A stretch of 26,583 nucleotides of DNA from Hyphomicrobiales bacterium (GTDB lineage Bacteria > Pseudomonadota > Alphaproteobacteria > Rhizobiales > Xanthobacteraceae): the NCBI GenBank assembly GCA_023266695.1, contig JAHFPO010000011.1, forward strand, positions 1 to 26,583. The letters are read 5' to 3'. Both the position numbers and the translations under genes were made by a program. Positions 9,997 through 16,709 of the stretch are shown here, one piece after another (within the stretch, counting starts at the first letter, position 1; each line of letters begins with the position of its first letter). The notes beneath the pieces were generated by a model. The model was not told the DNA's origin. It made no database searches and saw nothing but the letters and a program-made list of their open reading frames with translations.

Positions 9997-10045
9997 GCGC
10001 ATGATCTAATCGGCGAACCGGCTCCCACTTCGCCGGATCATGCGC
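9997..10045. repeat. REP-like hairpin between hisS and hisZ
   Basis: Outer arms GCGCATGATC (9997-10006) and GATCATGCGC (10036-10045) are perfect 10-bp complements. Inside them CGGCGA (10011-10016) pairs with TCGCCG (10030-10035), leaving a 13-nt loop ACCGGCTCCCACT and a TAAT bulge on one side. The structure could attenuate or process the hisS-hisZ transcript or stabilise upstream mRNA; the repeat type is common in the order but function is inference. Confidence 0.75.
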
Positions 10046-10118
10046 TAGTGGCCGCCATGGCGGGGCGCACTTCGCCCTGCTACAAGGCCGCGCCAACCCG
10101 GACTCACAGGACAGGAAC

Positions 10119-11261
10119 ATGGCCGGCGAAAACACTCCGCAAGCGCGCAATGGCCGCGCGAACGGGCTCGTAGACCTCTACGAGCGCGCGGGATACGTGC
10201 GCGCGGAGCCGCCGATCCTGCAGCCCGCCGACATCTTCCTCGAGCTTGCGGGCGAGGAACTGCGGCGCCGGCTTTTTCTCACCACCGACGACAGCGGACG
10301 CGAGCTCACGCTCCGGCCCGACCTCACCATTCCGGTCTGCCGCGCGCATCTCGCCGGCGGCTCGCCCCAGCGCGCCGCCGCCTATTGTTATCTCGGTCCG
10401 GTGTTTCGCGATCGCGGGGGCGCCGCCGGCGAGTATCTGCAGGCGGGGATCGAATCGTTCGGCCGCGACGACCGCGCGGCGGCCGATGCCGAATGTCTCG
10501 CGCTCGCGCTCGAGTCGGCGAAGCACTACGGATGCTCGGCGCTGACGATCCGCATGGGCGACGTGGGGCTGTTTTCCGCGCTCGTCGCCGCGTTGAAGCT
10601 GCCGCCGGCGTGGCAGCGCCGGCTGCTCAAGAACTTCAATCGTTCGGGCACGCTGGAAGCCGATCTCGCGACGCTGAAGCACACGCCGCAACAGGATGCC
10701 GCCCACGCCGGCGTGCTCGCGGCGCTGCAGGGCTCGGATCCGGCGGCGGCGCGCGCCTTCGTCACCGATTTGCTCTCGATCGCCGGCATATCCGCCGTCG
10801 GCGGACGTACGGTCGAGGAGATCGCCGAACGGTTTCTCGAACAGGCCTCGCTCGGCGCAACCAGCGGTCTCGCGCCGGAGACCACCGCCGTGCTCGAGCG
10901 TTATCTTGCTATCGCGGGCGATCCCGACGCGGCCTTGGCGGAGTTGCGCGCGCTCGCGGCCGATACGACCCTCGATTTCGGCGGCGCGCTCGATCAATTC
11001 GAGCAGCGCACCGGCTTCATCGCCGCCGGCGGCGTCGACGTCGCGAGCATCCGTTTCGCGACCGCCTTCGGCCGCGCGCTCGACTATTATTCCGGCATGG
11101 TATTCGAGCTTTACGACTCCGCCGGCCGCGTGAAATGGCCGCTCGTCGCCGGCGGGCGCTACGACCGGCTGCTCACGCTGCTCGGCAGCCCGCAACCGGT
11201 GCCTGCGGTCGGCTTCGCGGTCTGGATCGCAGAGCTCGAACAGGCGGGAGCATTCCGATGA
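10119..11261 (+). CDS. hisZ: ATP phosphoribosyltransferase regulatory subunit HisZ
   Basis: HisS-like paralogue of 380 residues lacking the anticodon-binding domain, which pairs with HisG and is needed for the first step of histidine synthesis and its feedback control. Class II synthetase-like features are visible: YERAGYVRAEPPILQPADIF near the start, TLRPDLTIPVCR (motif 2 region), a YCYLGPVFRDRG block, and GGRYDRLLTLLG near residue 343. In the position of the HisS-specific block it has FGRALDYYSGMVFELYD. The ATG at 10119 is preceded by AGGACAGGAAC. Its TGA overlaps the hisG ATG in an ATGA arrangement, so the two are translationally coupled, in line with a fixed stoichiometry. Confidence 0.94.
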   Translation: MAGENTPQARNGRANGLVDLYERAGYVRAEPPILQPADIFLELAGEELRRRLFLTTDDSGRELTLRPDLTIPVCRAHLAGGSPQRAAAYCYLGPVFRDRGGAAGEYLQAGIESFGRDDRAAADAECLALALESAKHYGCSALTIRMGDVGLFSALVAALKLPPAWQRRLLKNFNRSGTLEADLATLKHTPQQDAAHAGVLAALQGSDPAAARAFVTDLLSIAGISAVGGRTVEEIAERFLEQASLGATSGLAPETTAVLERYLAIAGDPDAALAELRALAADTTLDFGGALDQFEQRTGFIAAGGVDVASIRFATAFGRALDYYSGMVFELYDSAGRVKWPLVAGGRYDRLLTLLGSPQPVPAVGFAVWIAELEQAGAFR

Positions 11262-12232
11262 GCGCGCTCGTCGTCGGCGTGCCGTCCAAGGGACGGCTGC
11301 AGGAGAACGCGCATGCCTTCTTCGGCCGCGCCGGCATGTCGCTCACCCAACCGCGCGGCGGGCGCGACTATCGCGGCACCATCCCGGAGCTCGCGGGCGT
11401 CGAGGTCGCCTACCTCTCGGCGGCCGAGATCACCTCTCATCTCGCGCAAGGGACGGTCCACTTCGGCGTCACCGGCGAGGATCTCGTGCGCGAGATGATC
11501 CCGGATGCGGATGAGCGCGTGCTCCTGCTCGACGGCCTCGGCTTCGGCTACGCCAATGTGGTGGTGGCGGTGCCGCAGGCCTGGATCGACGTGCGTACCA
11601 TGCACGACCTCGACGACGTGGCGACGGCGTTCCACGCCAAGCGCGGGCGGCGCATGCGGGTCGCGACCAAATACGCGAACCTCACGCGCATGTTTTTCGC
11701 CCGCCACGGCATCGTCGATTACCGCATCGTCGAGAGCCTGGGCGCGACCGAGGGCGCGCCGGCGACCGGCGCCGCCGAGCTCATTGTCGACATCACCACG
11801 ACCGGTACGACCTTGGCGGCGAACGGGCTGAAGGTGGTGAACGACGGCGTCATTCTCCGCTCGCAGGCGAACCTCGTCGCTTCGCTCGCCGCCAACTGGG
11901 GCAAGGCCGAGCGCGCAGCCGCGCGGGCGCTGCTCGATCGCGTCGCCGCCGAGCGGACGGCGCGGACGCTGCGCGAGGTGCGCTCGCGCTTCAAAAGCGC
12001 CGACGCCGAGCTCGTCGCCGAGGCCAAGGGCCGTTTCGGCGCCATCGCCCCGCTCGGCGGGCCGACCTCGTCCGGCATGCTGACGCTGCTCTCGCCGCCC
12101 GATGCGGTGCACGAGCTTGCGATCTTCCTGCGCGAGAAGGGCGCCGAAACCGTGATGGTGGCGGCGCCAGAATATGTGTTCGCGCGCGAGAACTCGCTCT
12201 ACCAGGCGCTCGTCGTCCGCCTCGATCGTTGA
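11258..12232 (+). CDS. hisG: ATP phosphoribosyltransferase catalytic subunit HisG
   Basis: Catalyses condensation of ATP and PRPP, the committed step of histidine synthesis. The start ATG at 11258 overlaps the hisZ stop. The product is 324 residues, longer than the usual short-form HisG of roughly 200-230 residues that depends on HisZ. The N-terminus GVPSKGRLQE, the FGVTGEDLV segment and the PRPP-binding loop VDITTTGTTLAANGL (about 174-188) mark the catalytic domains. Residues from about 265 onward (SSGMLTLLSPPDAV, then LREKGAETVMVAAPEYVF) look like the C-terminal ACT-like regulatory domain of long-form HisG. Rhizobiales enzymes of about 325 residues are nevertheless known to accompany HisZ. 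The gene ends 15 bp from the convergent gtrA-like stop. Confidence 0.93.
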   Translation: MSALVVGVPSKGRLQENAHAFFGRAGMSLTQPRGGRDYRGTIPELAGVEVAYLSAAEITSHLAQGTVHFGVTGEDLVREMIPDADERVLLLDGLGFGYANVVVAVPQAWIDVRTMHDLDDVATAFHAKRGRRMRVATKYANLTRMFFARHGIVDYRIVESLGATEGAPATGAAELIVDITTTGTTLAANGLKVVNDGVILRSQANLVASLAANWGKAERAAARALLDRVAAERTARTLREVRSRFKSADAELVAEAKGRFGAIAPLGGPTSSGMLTLLSPPDAVHELAIFLREKGAETVMVAAPEYVFARENSLYQALVVRLDR

Positions 12233-12247
12233 CCCGGCCGGGCGGGC

Positions 12248-12634
12248 TCAGCGAGCGCGGAACACGATCGTGCGCGCGAGGGTGAAATTCACCAGGAACC
12301 CGACGCCGATGCCGATGAGCTTGGCGAGCGGCAGCGGCAGATAGGCCGCGGTTACGACCAGCGCGGTGGTGTGGGCGAGGAAGCCGCCGACTTGCGTCAG
12401 CGCGAACATGAGATAGCCGCGTACGCTCAGTTCGCGCACCGATTTCACCGCGAAGGTGAAGAGGGAATTGAGCACATAGGAACTGGTGACCGCGACGATC
12501 CAGGAGCAAGTGTTCGCCACGATGAGCGAGCTGGTCACGGTCGCGAGCGCGAGAAAGAATATGGAGGCATCGAGGCCGGCATTAACGAAGCCGACAAGAC
12601 CGAACCTCACCATCTGGACGAAAATAGCGTACAA
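12248..12634 (-). CDS. GtrA-family small membrane protein
   Basis: 128-residue integral membrane protein with four predicted TM helices (about 9-29, 37-58, 75-95, 98-120), the GtrA/DPMS_TM pattern. The opening FGLVGFVNAGLDASIFF and closing LIGIGVGFLVNFTLARTIVF are typical of family members, which help move undecaprenyl-phosphate-linked sugars across the membrane. A TTG at 12634 is the chosen start because CGGAG lies about 7 nt upstream and it supplies the usual short N-terminus; the ATG at 12613 has no ribosome site and starts right at the first helix. It is divergent from the GT2 gene 107 bp away, which encodes the glycosyltransferase type that GtrA proteins usually partner. Confidence 0.85.
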   Translation of the reverse strand: MYAIFVQMVRFGLVGFVNAGLDASIFFLALATVTSSLIVANTCSWIVAVTSSYVLNSLFTFAVKSVRELSVRGYLMFALTQVGGFLAHTTALVVTAAYLPLPLAKLIGIGVGFLVNFTLARTIVFRAR

Positions 12635-12741
12635 GGGGAAACTCCGCCGCGCTGGATGCTTCTGAACACGGGCGGCGGGGGCACGCTGTACCCAGCGACC
12701 GGCCTGCGGTAGGAACGAATCGTCCTCGGGGAAGAATTAGC

Positions 12742-13815
12742 ATGGCACACGAGGAAACCAAGGCGAAGCGCGCCGCCGCGCCGACACCCTCTGCCGGTGC
12801 AGCCGACGGCGGCACCCTTTCCGTCATCGTTCCGCTCTACAACGAGGCCGCCGGGCTCCCCGCCCTGCACCAGCGGTTGCTTGCGTTCGCGCGCAGGCTC
12901 GCAGAGACCCGCAGTTTCAGGGTCGAGATCGTTTATGTCGATGACGGCAGCGGCGACGATACGCTCGCGGTCGCCCGCTTGCTCGCCGCGGACGGCTGCG
13001 ACCTGCAGATCGTCTCGCTGTCGCGCAATTTCGGCAAGGAGGCGGCGCTCGCCGCCGGGCTCGATCATGCCCGTTTCGGTGCGCTCCTGTTCATGGACGG
13101 CGACGGCCAGCACCCGCCCGAGCTCGCCGAGCGCCTGGTCGAGCTGTGGAGCGATCAGGGCTACGACGTCGTCTATACCGCCAAGGCCCACCGGGCGGGC
13201 GAGCCTGCCACCCGCCGCATCGCCACGCGGCTCTTCTATCGGCTGCTCAACCGGGGGGCGCGTTACCCGATCCCGGAGGATGCCGGCGATTTCCGCCTGT
13301 TGTCCCCGCGAGCGGCCGCTGCCTTGCGGCGCTTGCCGGAACGCAGCCGTTTCTTCAAGGGGCTGTCGAGCTGGATCGGCTTTCGTCAGATCCGGGTGCC
13401 CTACGAGCCGGCACTGCGCGTCCACGGGCGCTCGAACTGGAAATTCGGTACGCTCCTGGGCCTTTCGATCGAGGGGCTCACCGCCTTTTCGACCGCCCCG
13501 CTGCGTGTCGCGAGCCTCCTGGGCCTGATGCTTTCCGCGACCGCGCTCCTGTTCGGCGCCTGGATCCTGTTCGAGACGCTGGTCTACGGCAAGGATGTCG
13601 CCGGCTATCCTTCGATCATCGTCGGCATCATGGTGATCGGCGGCGTGCAGCTCATGATGATCGGCGTCATGGGTGAATATGTCGCCAAGATCCTGTCCGA
13701 ATTGAAAGCGCGGCCGGTCTATTTCGTCGCCGAACACGAACTGCGCGAGGCCGAGAGCGCCGGCAAGGGAAAACCCGCGGCGGCTCGGGGGGAAGCGCGC
13801 GAGGCCGCCGAGTAA
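12742..13815 (+). CDS. Family 2 glycosyltransferase, GtrB/DPM1-like
   Basis: 357-residue polyprenyl-phosphate glycosyltransferase. After a 25-residue Ala-rich leader, the GT-A domain runs SVIVPLYNEAAGLPAL, VYVDDGSGDDT, the LSRNFGKEAALAAGLDHA segment, the metal-binding DGDGQHPPE and DAGDFRLLSP, all hallmarks of the DPM1/GtrB/ArnC branch. Two C-terminal TM helices (about 257-277 and 286-310, around a short loop) anchor it, with a basic C-tail. It likely transfers a sugar from a nucleotide donor to undecaprenyl phosphate on the cytoplasmic face. The ATG at 12742 follows GGGGAAGA. Its stop overlaps the next gene (TAATG), and a GtrA-type flippase candidate is divergent, so the three probably work on one lipid-linked sugar. 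Confidence 0.92.
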   Translation: MAHEETKAKRAAAPTPSAGAADGGTLSVIVPLYNEAAGLPALHQRLLAFARRLAETRSFRVEIVYVDDGSGDDTLAVARLLAADGCDLQIVSLSRNFGKEAALAAGLDHARFGALLFMDGDGQHPPELAERLVELWSDQGYDVVYTAKAHRAGEPATRRIATRLFYRLLNRGARYPIPEDAGDFRLLSPRAAAALRRLPERSRFFKGLSSWIGFRQIRVPYEPALRVHGRSNWKFGTLLGLSIEGLTAFSTAPLRVASLLGLMLSATALLFGAWILFETLVYGKDVAGYPSIIVGIMVIGGVQLMMIGVMGEYVAKILSELKARPVYFVAEHELREAESAGKGKPAAARGEAREAAE

Positions 13816-14645
13816 TGGGCGCAATCCGGCGAATCGTGCTGTGCGCCGACGATTATGCCCTCGCCCCCGGTGTTTCGTCCGCGATCCGTGCGCTCCTGTC
13901 TCGCGGCCGGCTCAATGCCGTCTCGGTGATGACGGTGTTGCCCGAATTCGCGGTCGAGGCTTCCTCGCTCGCCGCGACTTCCACGCCGATCCGCATATCG
14001 GTCGGACTGCATGTCACGCTGACGGGGCACTTCCAACCGTTGCAAGCCAATCCGTTGCCGACGGCGAATGGGTGCTTTCCCGCGCTTGCCCAATATCTCG
14101 CGCCCACGGCCTGGTGGCGGATTTCCCGAAGCCTAGTCGAGGCCGAGGTCGGCGCCCAGATCGAAGCCTTTCGCAAGGCCTTCGGCCGCCCTCCCGATTT
14201 CGTCGACGGCCACCAGCACGTGCAGTTGGCGCCCGGCGTGCGGGCGGCTTTCCTCCGTGCGGTCGCCCGCGCCGCGCCCAAGGCGTGGGTGCGGCAGTGC
14301 GCCCCGGCGCGCTTGCGGTCGATGTTCATGGGCGGTCGCAAGACGATGGCGCTCGCCTGGTTCAGCTGCGGCTTTGGCTTGCAGGCCCGGCTCAGGGGAC
14401 TCGCGACCAATCCCGCCTTTGCCGGAGCTTATGATTTTTCGACCGGCGAAGATTTCGGCTCGCTGTTCGCCGGTTTCCTCGTCGAGCTTCCGGACGGCGG
14501 CGTGGTGATGTGCCATCCGGGTTTCGTCGACAACGAGTTGCGCGCGCGCGATTCCCTCACTGACCGCCGCGAAGCCGAATATGCTTTCCTCGCCGGCGAC
14601 GGCCTGCCGCAGGCATTGAAACAGGCCGGCGCGACGCTGGCGTGA
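13815..14645 (+). CDS. ChbG/HpnK-family (YdjC-like) deacetylase
   Basis: 276 residues of the ChbG/HpnK carbohydrate deacetylase family. The metal-site motifs are all present: CADDYALAPGV near the N-terminus, GLHVTLTGHF (about 64-73), the DGHQHVQLAPGV block (about 133-144) and MCHPGFVDNEL (about 235-245). HpnK members remove an acetyl group in hopanoid biosynthesis, while ChbG members act on chitooligosaccharides; there are no hpn genes in the window, so the substrate is open. It overlaps the GT2 stop by one base (TAATG) and is translationally coupled to it, suggesting it deacetylates a sugar handled by the GT2/GtrA pair. The family length is normal. Confidence 0.88.
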   Translation: MGAIRRIVLCADDYALAPGVSSAIRALLSRGRLNAVSVMTVLPEFAVEASSLAATSTPIRISVGLHVTLTGHFQPLQANPLPTANGCFPALAQYLAPTAWWRISRSLVEAEVGAQIEAFRKAFGRPPDFVDGHQHVQLAPGVRAAFLRAVARAAPKAWVRQCAPARLRSMFMGGRKTMALAWFSCGFGLQARLRGLATNPAFAGAYDFSTGEDFGSLFAGFLVELPDGGVVMCHPGFVDNELRARDSLTDRREAEYAFLAGDGLPQALKQAGATLA

Positions 14646-15014
14646 ACGGGAACGTTCAAGCCAATGCGATCGCAACTTGCTGCACGCGGTGAGTACCGCC
14701 GGCCACCGGCGCGAGATCGAGCTCGAGGCCGATGATGGTCACGAGCAGGAGGCGGCCCGGCCAGCGGTCATCGCCCACGAAATAGGGCGCGGCGGAGATC
14801 GGCGAGAGTGGCGAGAAGCTGGCGCGCGGGGGTTCTCCGGCGGGAATCGAGGGGCGGGGGCGAAAGCTTAGCTGATCCGGCCGCGGCGCACCGTCATCGC
14901 AGATGGCGAGCGATGATCGCGGCTTGTGCGGAGCGGTGACGCAAATTTAGCCGCTCCGCGGAGGCTCTGGCGCTGTCCTTTCCGGCGGCGCGCGGTCGGC
15001 GATCGAGATTCCGC
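14646..15014. other. Non-coding stretch with a possible gene remnant and a dyad
   Basis: No complete gene is visible between the HpnK-like gene and the TRAP promoter. A minus-strand open frame of 97 codons (14656-14946) has no upstream ATG or GTG near its 5' end and reads protein-like towards its end (GRLLLVTIIGLELDLAP); it may be a decayed gene fragment or chance in GC-rich DNA. A 9-bp inverted repeat at 14928-14959 is listed separately. Confidence 0.35.
14928..14959. promoter_or_regulatory. Inverted repeat, candidate enhancer for the TRAP operon
   Basis: GCGGAGCGG (14928-14936) and CCGCTCCGC (14951-14959) are perfect complements separated by 14 bp. The centre lies about 98 bp upstream of the transcription start predicted from the sigma-54-type promoter at 15015, within the range where NtrC-family activators bind. 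The role is inferred from position and symmetry only. Confidence 0.45.
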
Positions 15015-15031
15015 TTGGCACTTCGCTTGCA
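15015..15031 (+). promoter_or_regulatory. Sigma-54 (-24/-12) promoter of the TRAP operon
   Basis: TTGGCAC, then five bases (TTCGC), then TTGCA matches the RpoN consensus TGGCAC-N5-TTGC with exact spacing between the GG and GC elements. Transcription would start about 15042, leaving a leader of about 75 nt before the binding-protein ATG. TRAP and C4-dicarboxylate transporters are often controlled by sigma-54 and an NtrC-type activator. Confidence 0.75.
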
Positions 15032-15115
15032 TCTATGGTCTCATGCCGCAACAGATTAAATGCGGCTGCTTTAGTGTTCCATCAAATGAAATCCAGGATT
15101 GAGGAGGGGGTAGTC

Positions 15116-16201
15116 ATGAGACGTCGGGAATTCACCAAACTGGCTCTGGCCGGAACCGCCGCCACCATCGCGGCGCCGGCCGTAGTCAGGGCGCAGACCA
15201 CATTCAACTGGAAAATGACGAGCTTCTACGGGCCGAACGCCGCGTTCTATTCGACCGGCCCTGGCAGCGCCAAGGACCTCGTCAAGCGCATCGAGGAAAT
15301 GTCGGGTGGGCGCATCAAGATCCAATTCTATGGCGCCGGCGAGCTCATTCCCGCCGCCGAAGGCTTCGATGCGGTGTCCTCTGGCACGGTCGAGATGAAC
15401 TTCGCCAACTCGTACTTCTGGACCGGCAAGAGCTTCGCAGCGCAGTATTTCACCGCCGTTCCGTTCGGGCTCAACTTCCAGGGCTTCAACGGCTGGTACT
15501 ACGACGGCGGCGGCGCCCAGTTGTGGCGCGAGGTCTATGACCGCTTCAATCTGGTGCCGTTTCTGTGCGGCAATACCGGCGTGCAGATGACCGGCTGGTT
15601 CAAGAAGCCGATCGAGAAGATTGAGGACCTGAACGGCCTCAAGATGCGTATTCCTGGCCTCGCGGGCCGCGTCTACAAGGAAGTCGGCGTCGATGCTCGG
15701 CTATTACCCCCGGGCGAAATCTTCCCCGCGCTCGAGCGCGGCGTGATCGATGCCGCCGAATTCGTCGGTCCCTTTCTCGACCGGCAGCTCGGTCTCCATC
15801 GAGCGGCGAAATACTATTACACGACCGGATGGCACGAGACCGCGACGGCGAGCGAGCTCACCATCAACAAGGCGAAGTGGGCGAGCCTGCCGGCCGACCT
15901 CAAGGCCATCGTCGAGAATGCCTGCGCCGCCTGCAACGTGATCAGCGAGGCGTGGTGCCAGAAGAACAACGCCGAAGCGATGGAAGACCTGATCAAGAAC
16001 CACGGCATCATTGCCCAGCCGCTGTCCGATCCGATCGTCAAGGCATTGCGCGCGGCGAATGAAAAAATCCTCGCTGAGGCGGTCGCCAAGGATCCGGTCA
16101 CCAAGAAGGTGCACGACTCCTACATGGCCTATTTGGCCAAGTTCAAAGAGTGGTCCGGCTACAGCGAAGCGGTCTACCACAGCAAGATTCTCAAGGGATG
16201 A
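15116..16201 (+). CDS. TRAP transporter substrate-binding protein (DctP family, TakP-like)
   Basis: Periplasmic solute receptor of 361 residues. The chosen ATG at 15116 has GGAGGGGG 6-10 nt upstream; an in-frame upstream ATG at 15035 would lie before the transcription start and has no ribosome site. The N-terminus MRRREFTKLALAGTAAT with cleavage near VRA-QT is a Tat-type signal (twin Arg, F, K), which suggests export in folded form. The body matches the TakP-type branch: GRIKIQFYGAGELIPA, KMRIPGLAGRVYKEVGVDA (with the substrate-carboxylate Arg) and ALERGVIDAAEFVGPF, then KYYYTTGWHE. TakP of Rhodobacter binds 2-oxo acids, so an organic acid is the likely ligand but unproven. The dctQ- and dctM-type genes follow immediately. 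Confidence 0.92.
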   Translation: MRRREFTKLALAGTAATIAAPAVVRAQTTFNWKMTSFYGPNAAFYSTGPGSAKDLVKRIEEMSGGRIKIQFYGAGELIPAAEGFDAVSSGTVEMNFANSYFWTGKSFAAQYFTAVPFGLNFQGFNGWYYDGGGAQLWREVYDRFNLVPFLCGNTGVQMTGWFKKPIEKIEDLNGLKMRIPGLAGRVYKEVGVDARLLPPGEIFPALERGVIDAAEFVGPFLDRQLGLHRAAKYYYTTGWHETATASELTINKAKWASLPADLKAIVENACAACNVISEAWCQKNNAEAMEDLIKNHGIIAQPLSDPIVKALRAANEKILAEAVAKDPVTKKVHDSYMAYLAKFKEWSGYSEAVYHSKILKG

Positions 16202-16202
16202 C

Positions 16203-16706
16203 GTGACGCTCTCCGAAAGATTGGCCGACGGAATCGATGCATTCATCGACTTCGTCGGCCGCATCACCGCATGGTCGTCGCTTGCCCTGGCGCTCGTCAT
16301 GGGCACCAACGTGATCATGCGTTACGGCTTCAACACTGGCTCGATCTGGGCGCAGGAGCTCGAGTGGCACCTGATGTCGCCGATCTGCTTGTTCGGCATG
16401 TCATACGCGCTGCGGCACGGCGAACATGTGCGAGTCGACGTGCTTTATGCTTCGTTTTCGCAGCGGACCAAGCACTTGGTCGAGGTTATCACCGCGCTGA
16501 TCGCGATGGCGATCTCGGTGATCGTGATCGACCTCTCGATCAGCTACGTGCTGCAGTCCTGGAACATCGATGAGGGCACGGCCAATCCGGGCGGAATATC
16601 CGCTCGCTATATTCTCAAGAGTCTGATTCCGATCGGGTTCGCGCTCTTTTTCATTCAGTCGCTGGCGGAGGCCATCCGCAGCTATCTCGCCTGGCGGAAG
16701 GCCTAA
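16203..16706 (+). CDS. TRAP transporter small permease (DctQ)
   Basis: 167-residue membrane subunit with four predicted TM helices (about 18-37, 52-70, 92-112, 132-152). The GTG at 16203 is the best start: it lies one base after the binding-protein stop, is preceded by AAGGGA, and the open frame upstream of it overlaps the previous gene in a shadow frame. The family signature W-QE-x-W (IWAQELEWHL) is followed by the SYALRHGEHVRVDVLY segment, typical of DctQ. It forms the membrane complex with DctM and couples transport to an ion gradient. Tight spacing on both sides shows cotranscription. Confidence 0.93.
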   Translation: MTLSERLADGIDAFIDFVGRITAWSSLALALVMGTNVIMRYGFNTGSIWAQELEWHLMSPICLFGMSYALRHGEHVRVDVLYASFSQRTKHLVEVITALIAMAISVIVIDLSISYVLQSWNIDEGTANPGGISARYILKSLIPIGFALFFIQSLAEAIRSYLAWRKA

Positions 16707-16709
16707 GTG

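Noticed and set aside
15035..15115. Upstream in-frame ATG (15035) as the start of the TRAP binding protein
   Set aside because: It lies before the predicted transcription start, has no ribosome site, and would bury the Tat signal 27 residues inside the protein.
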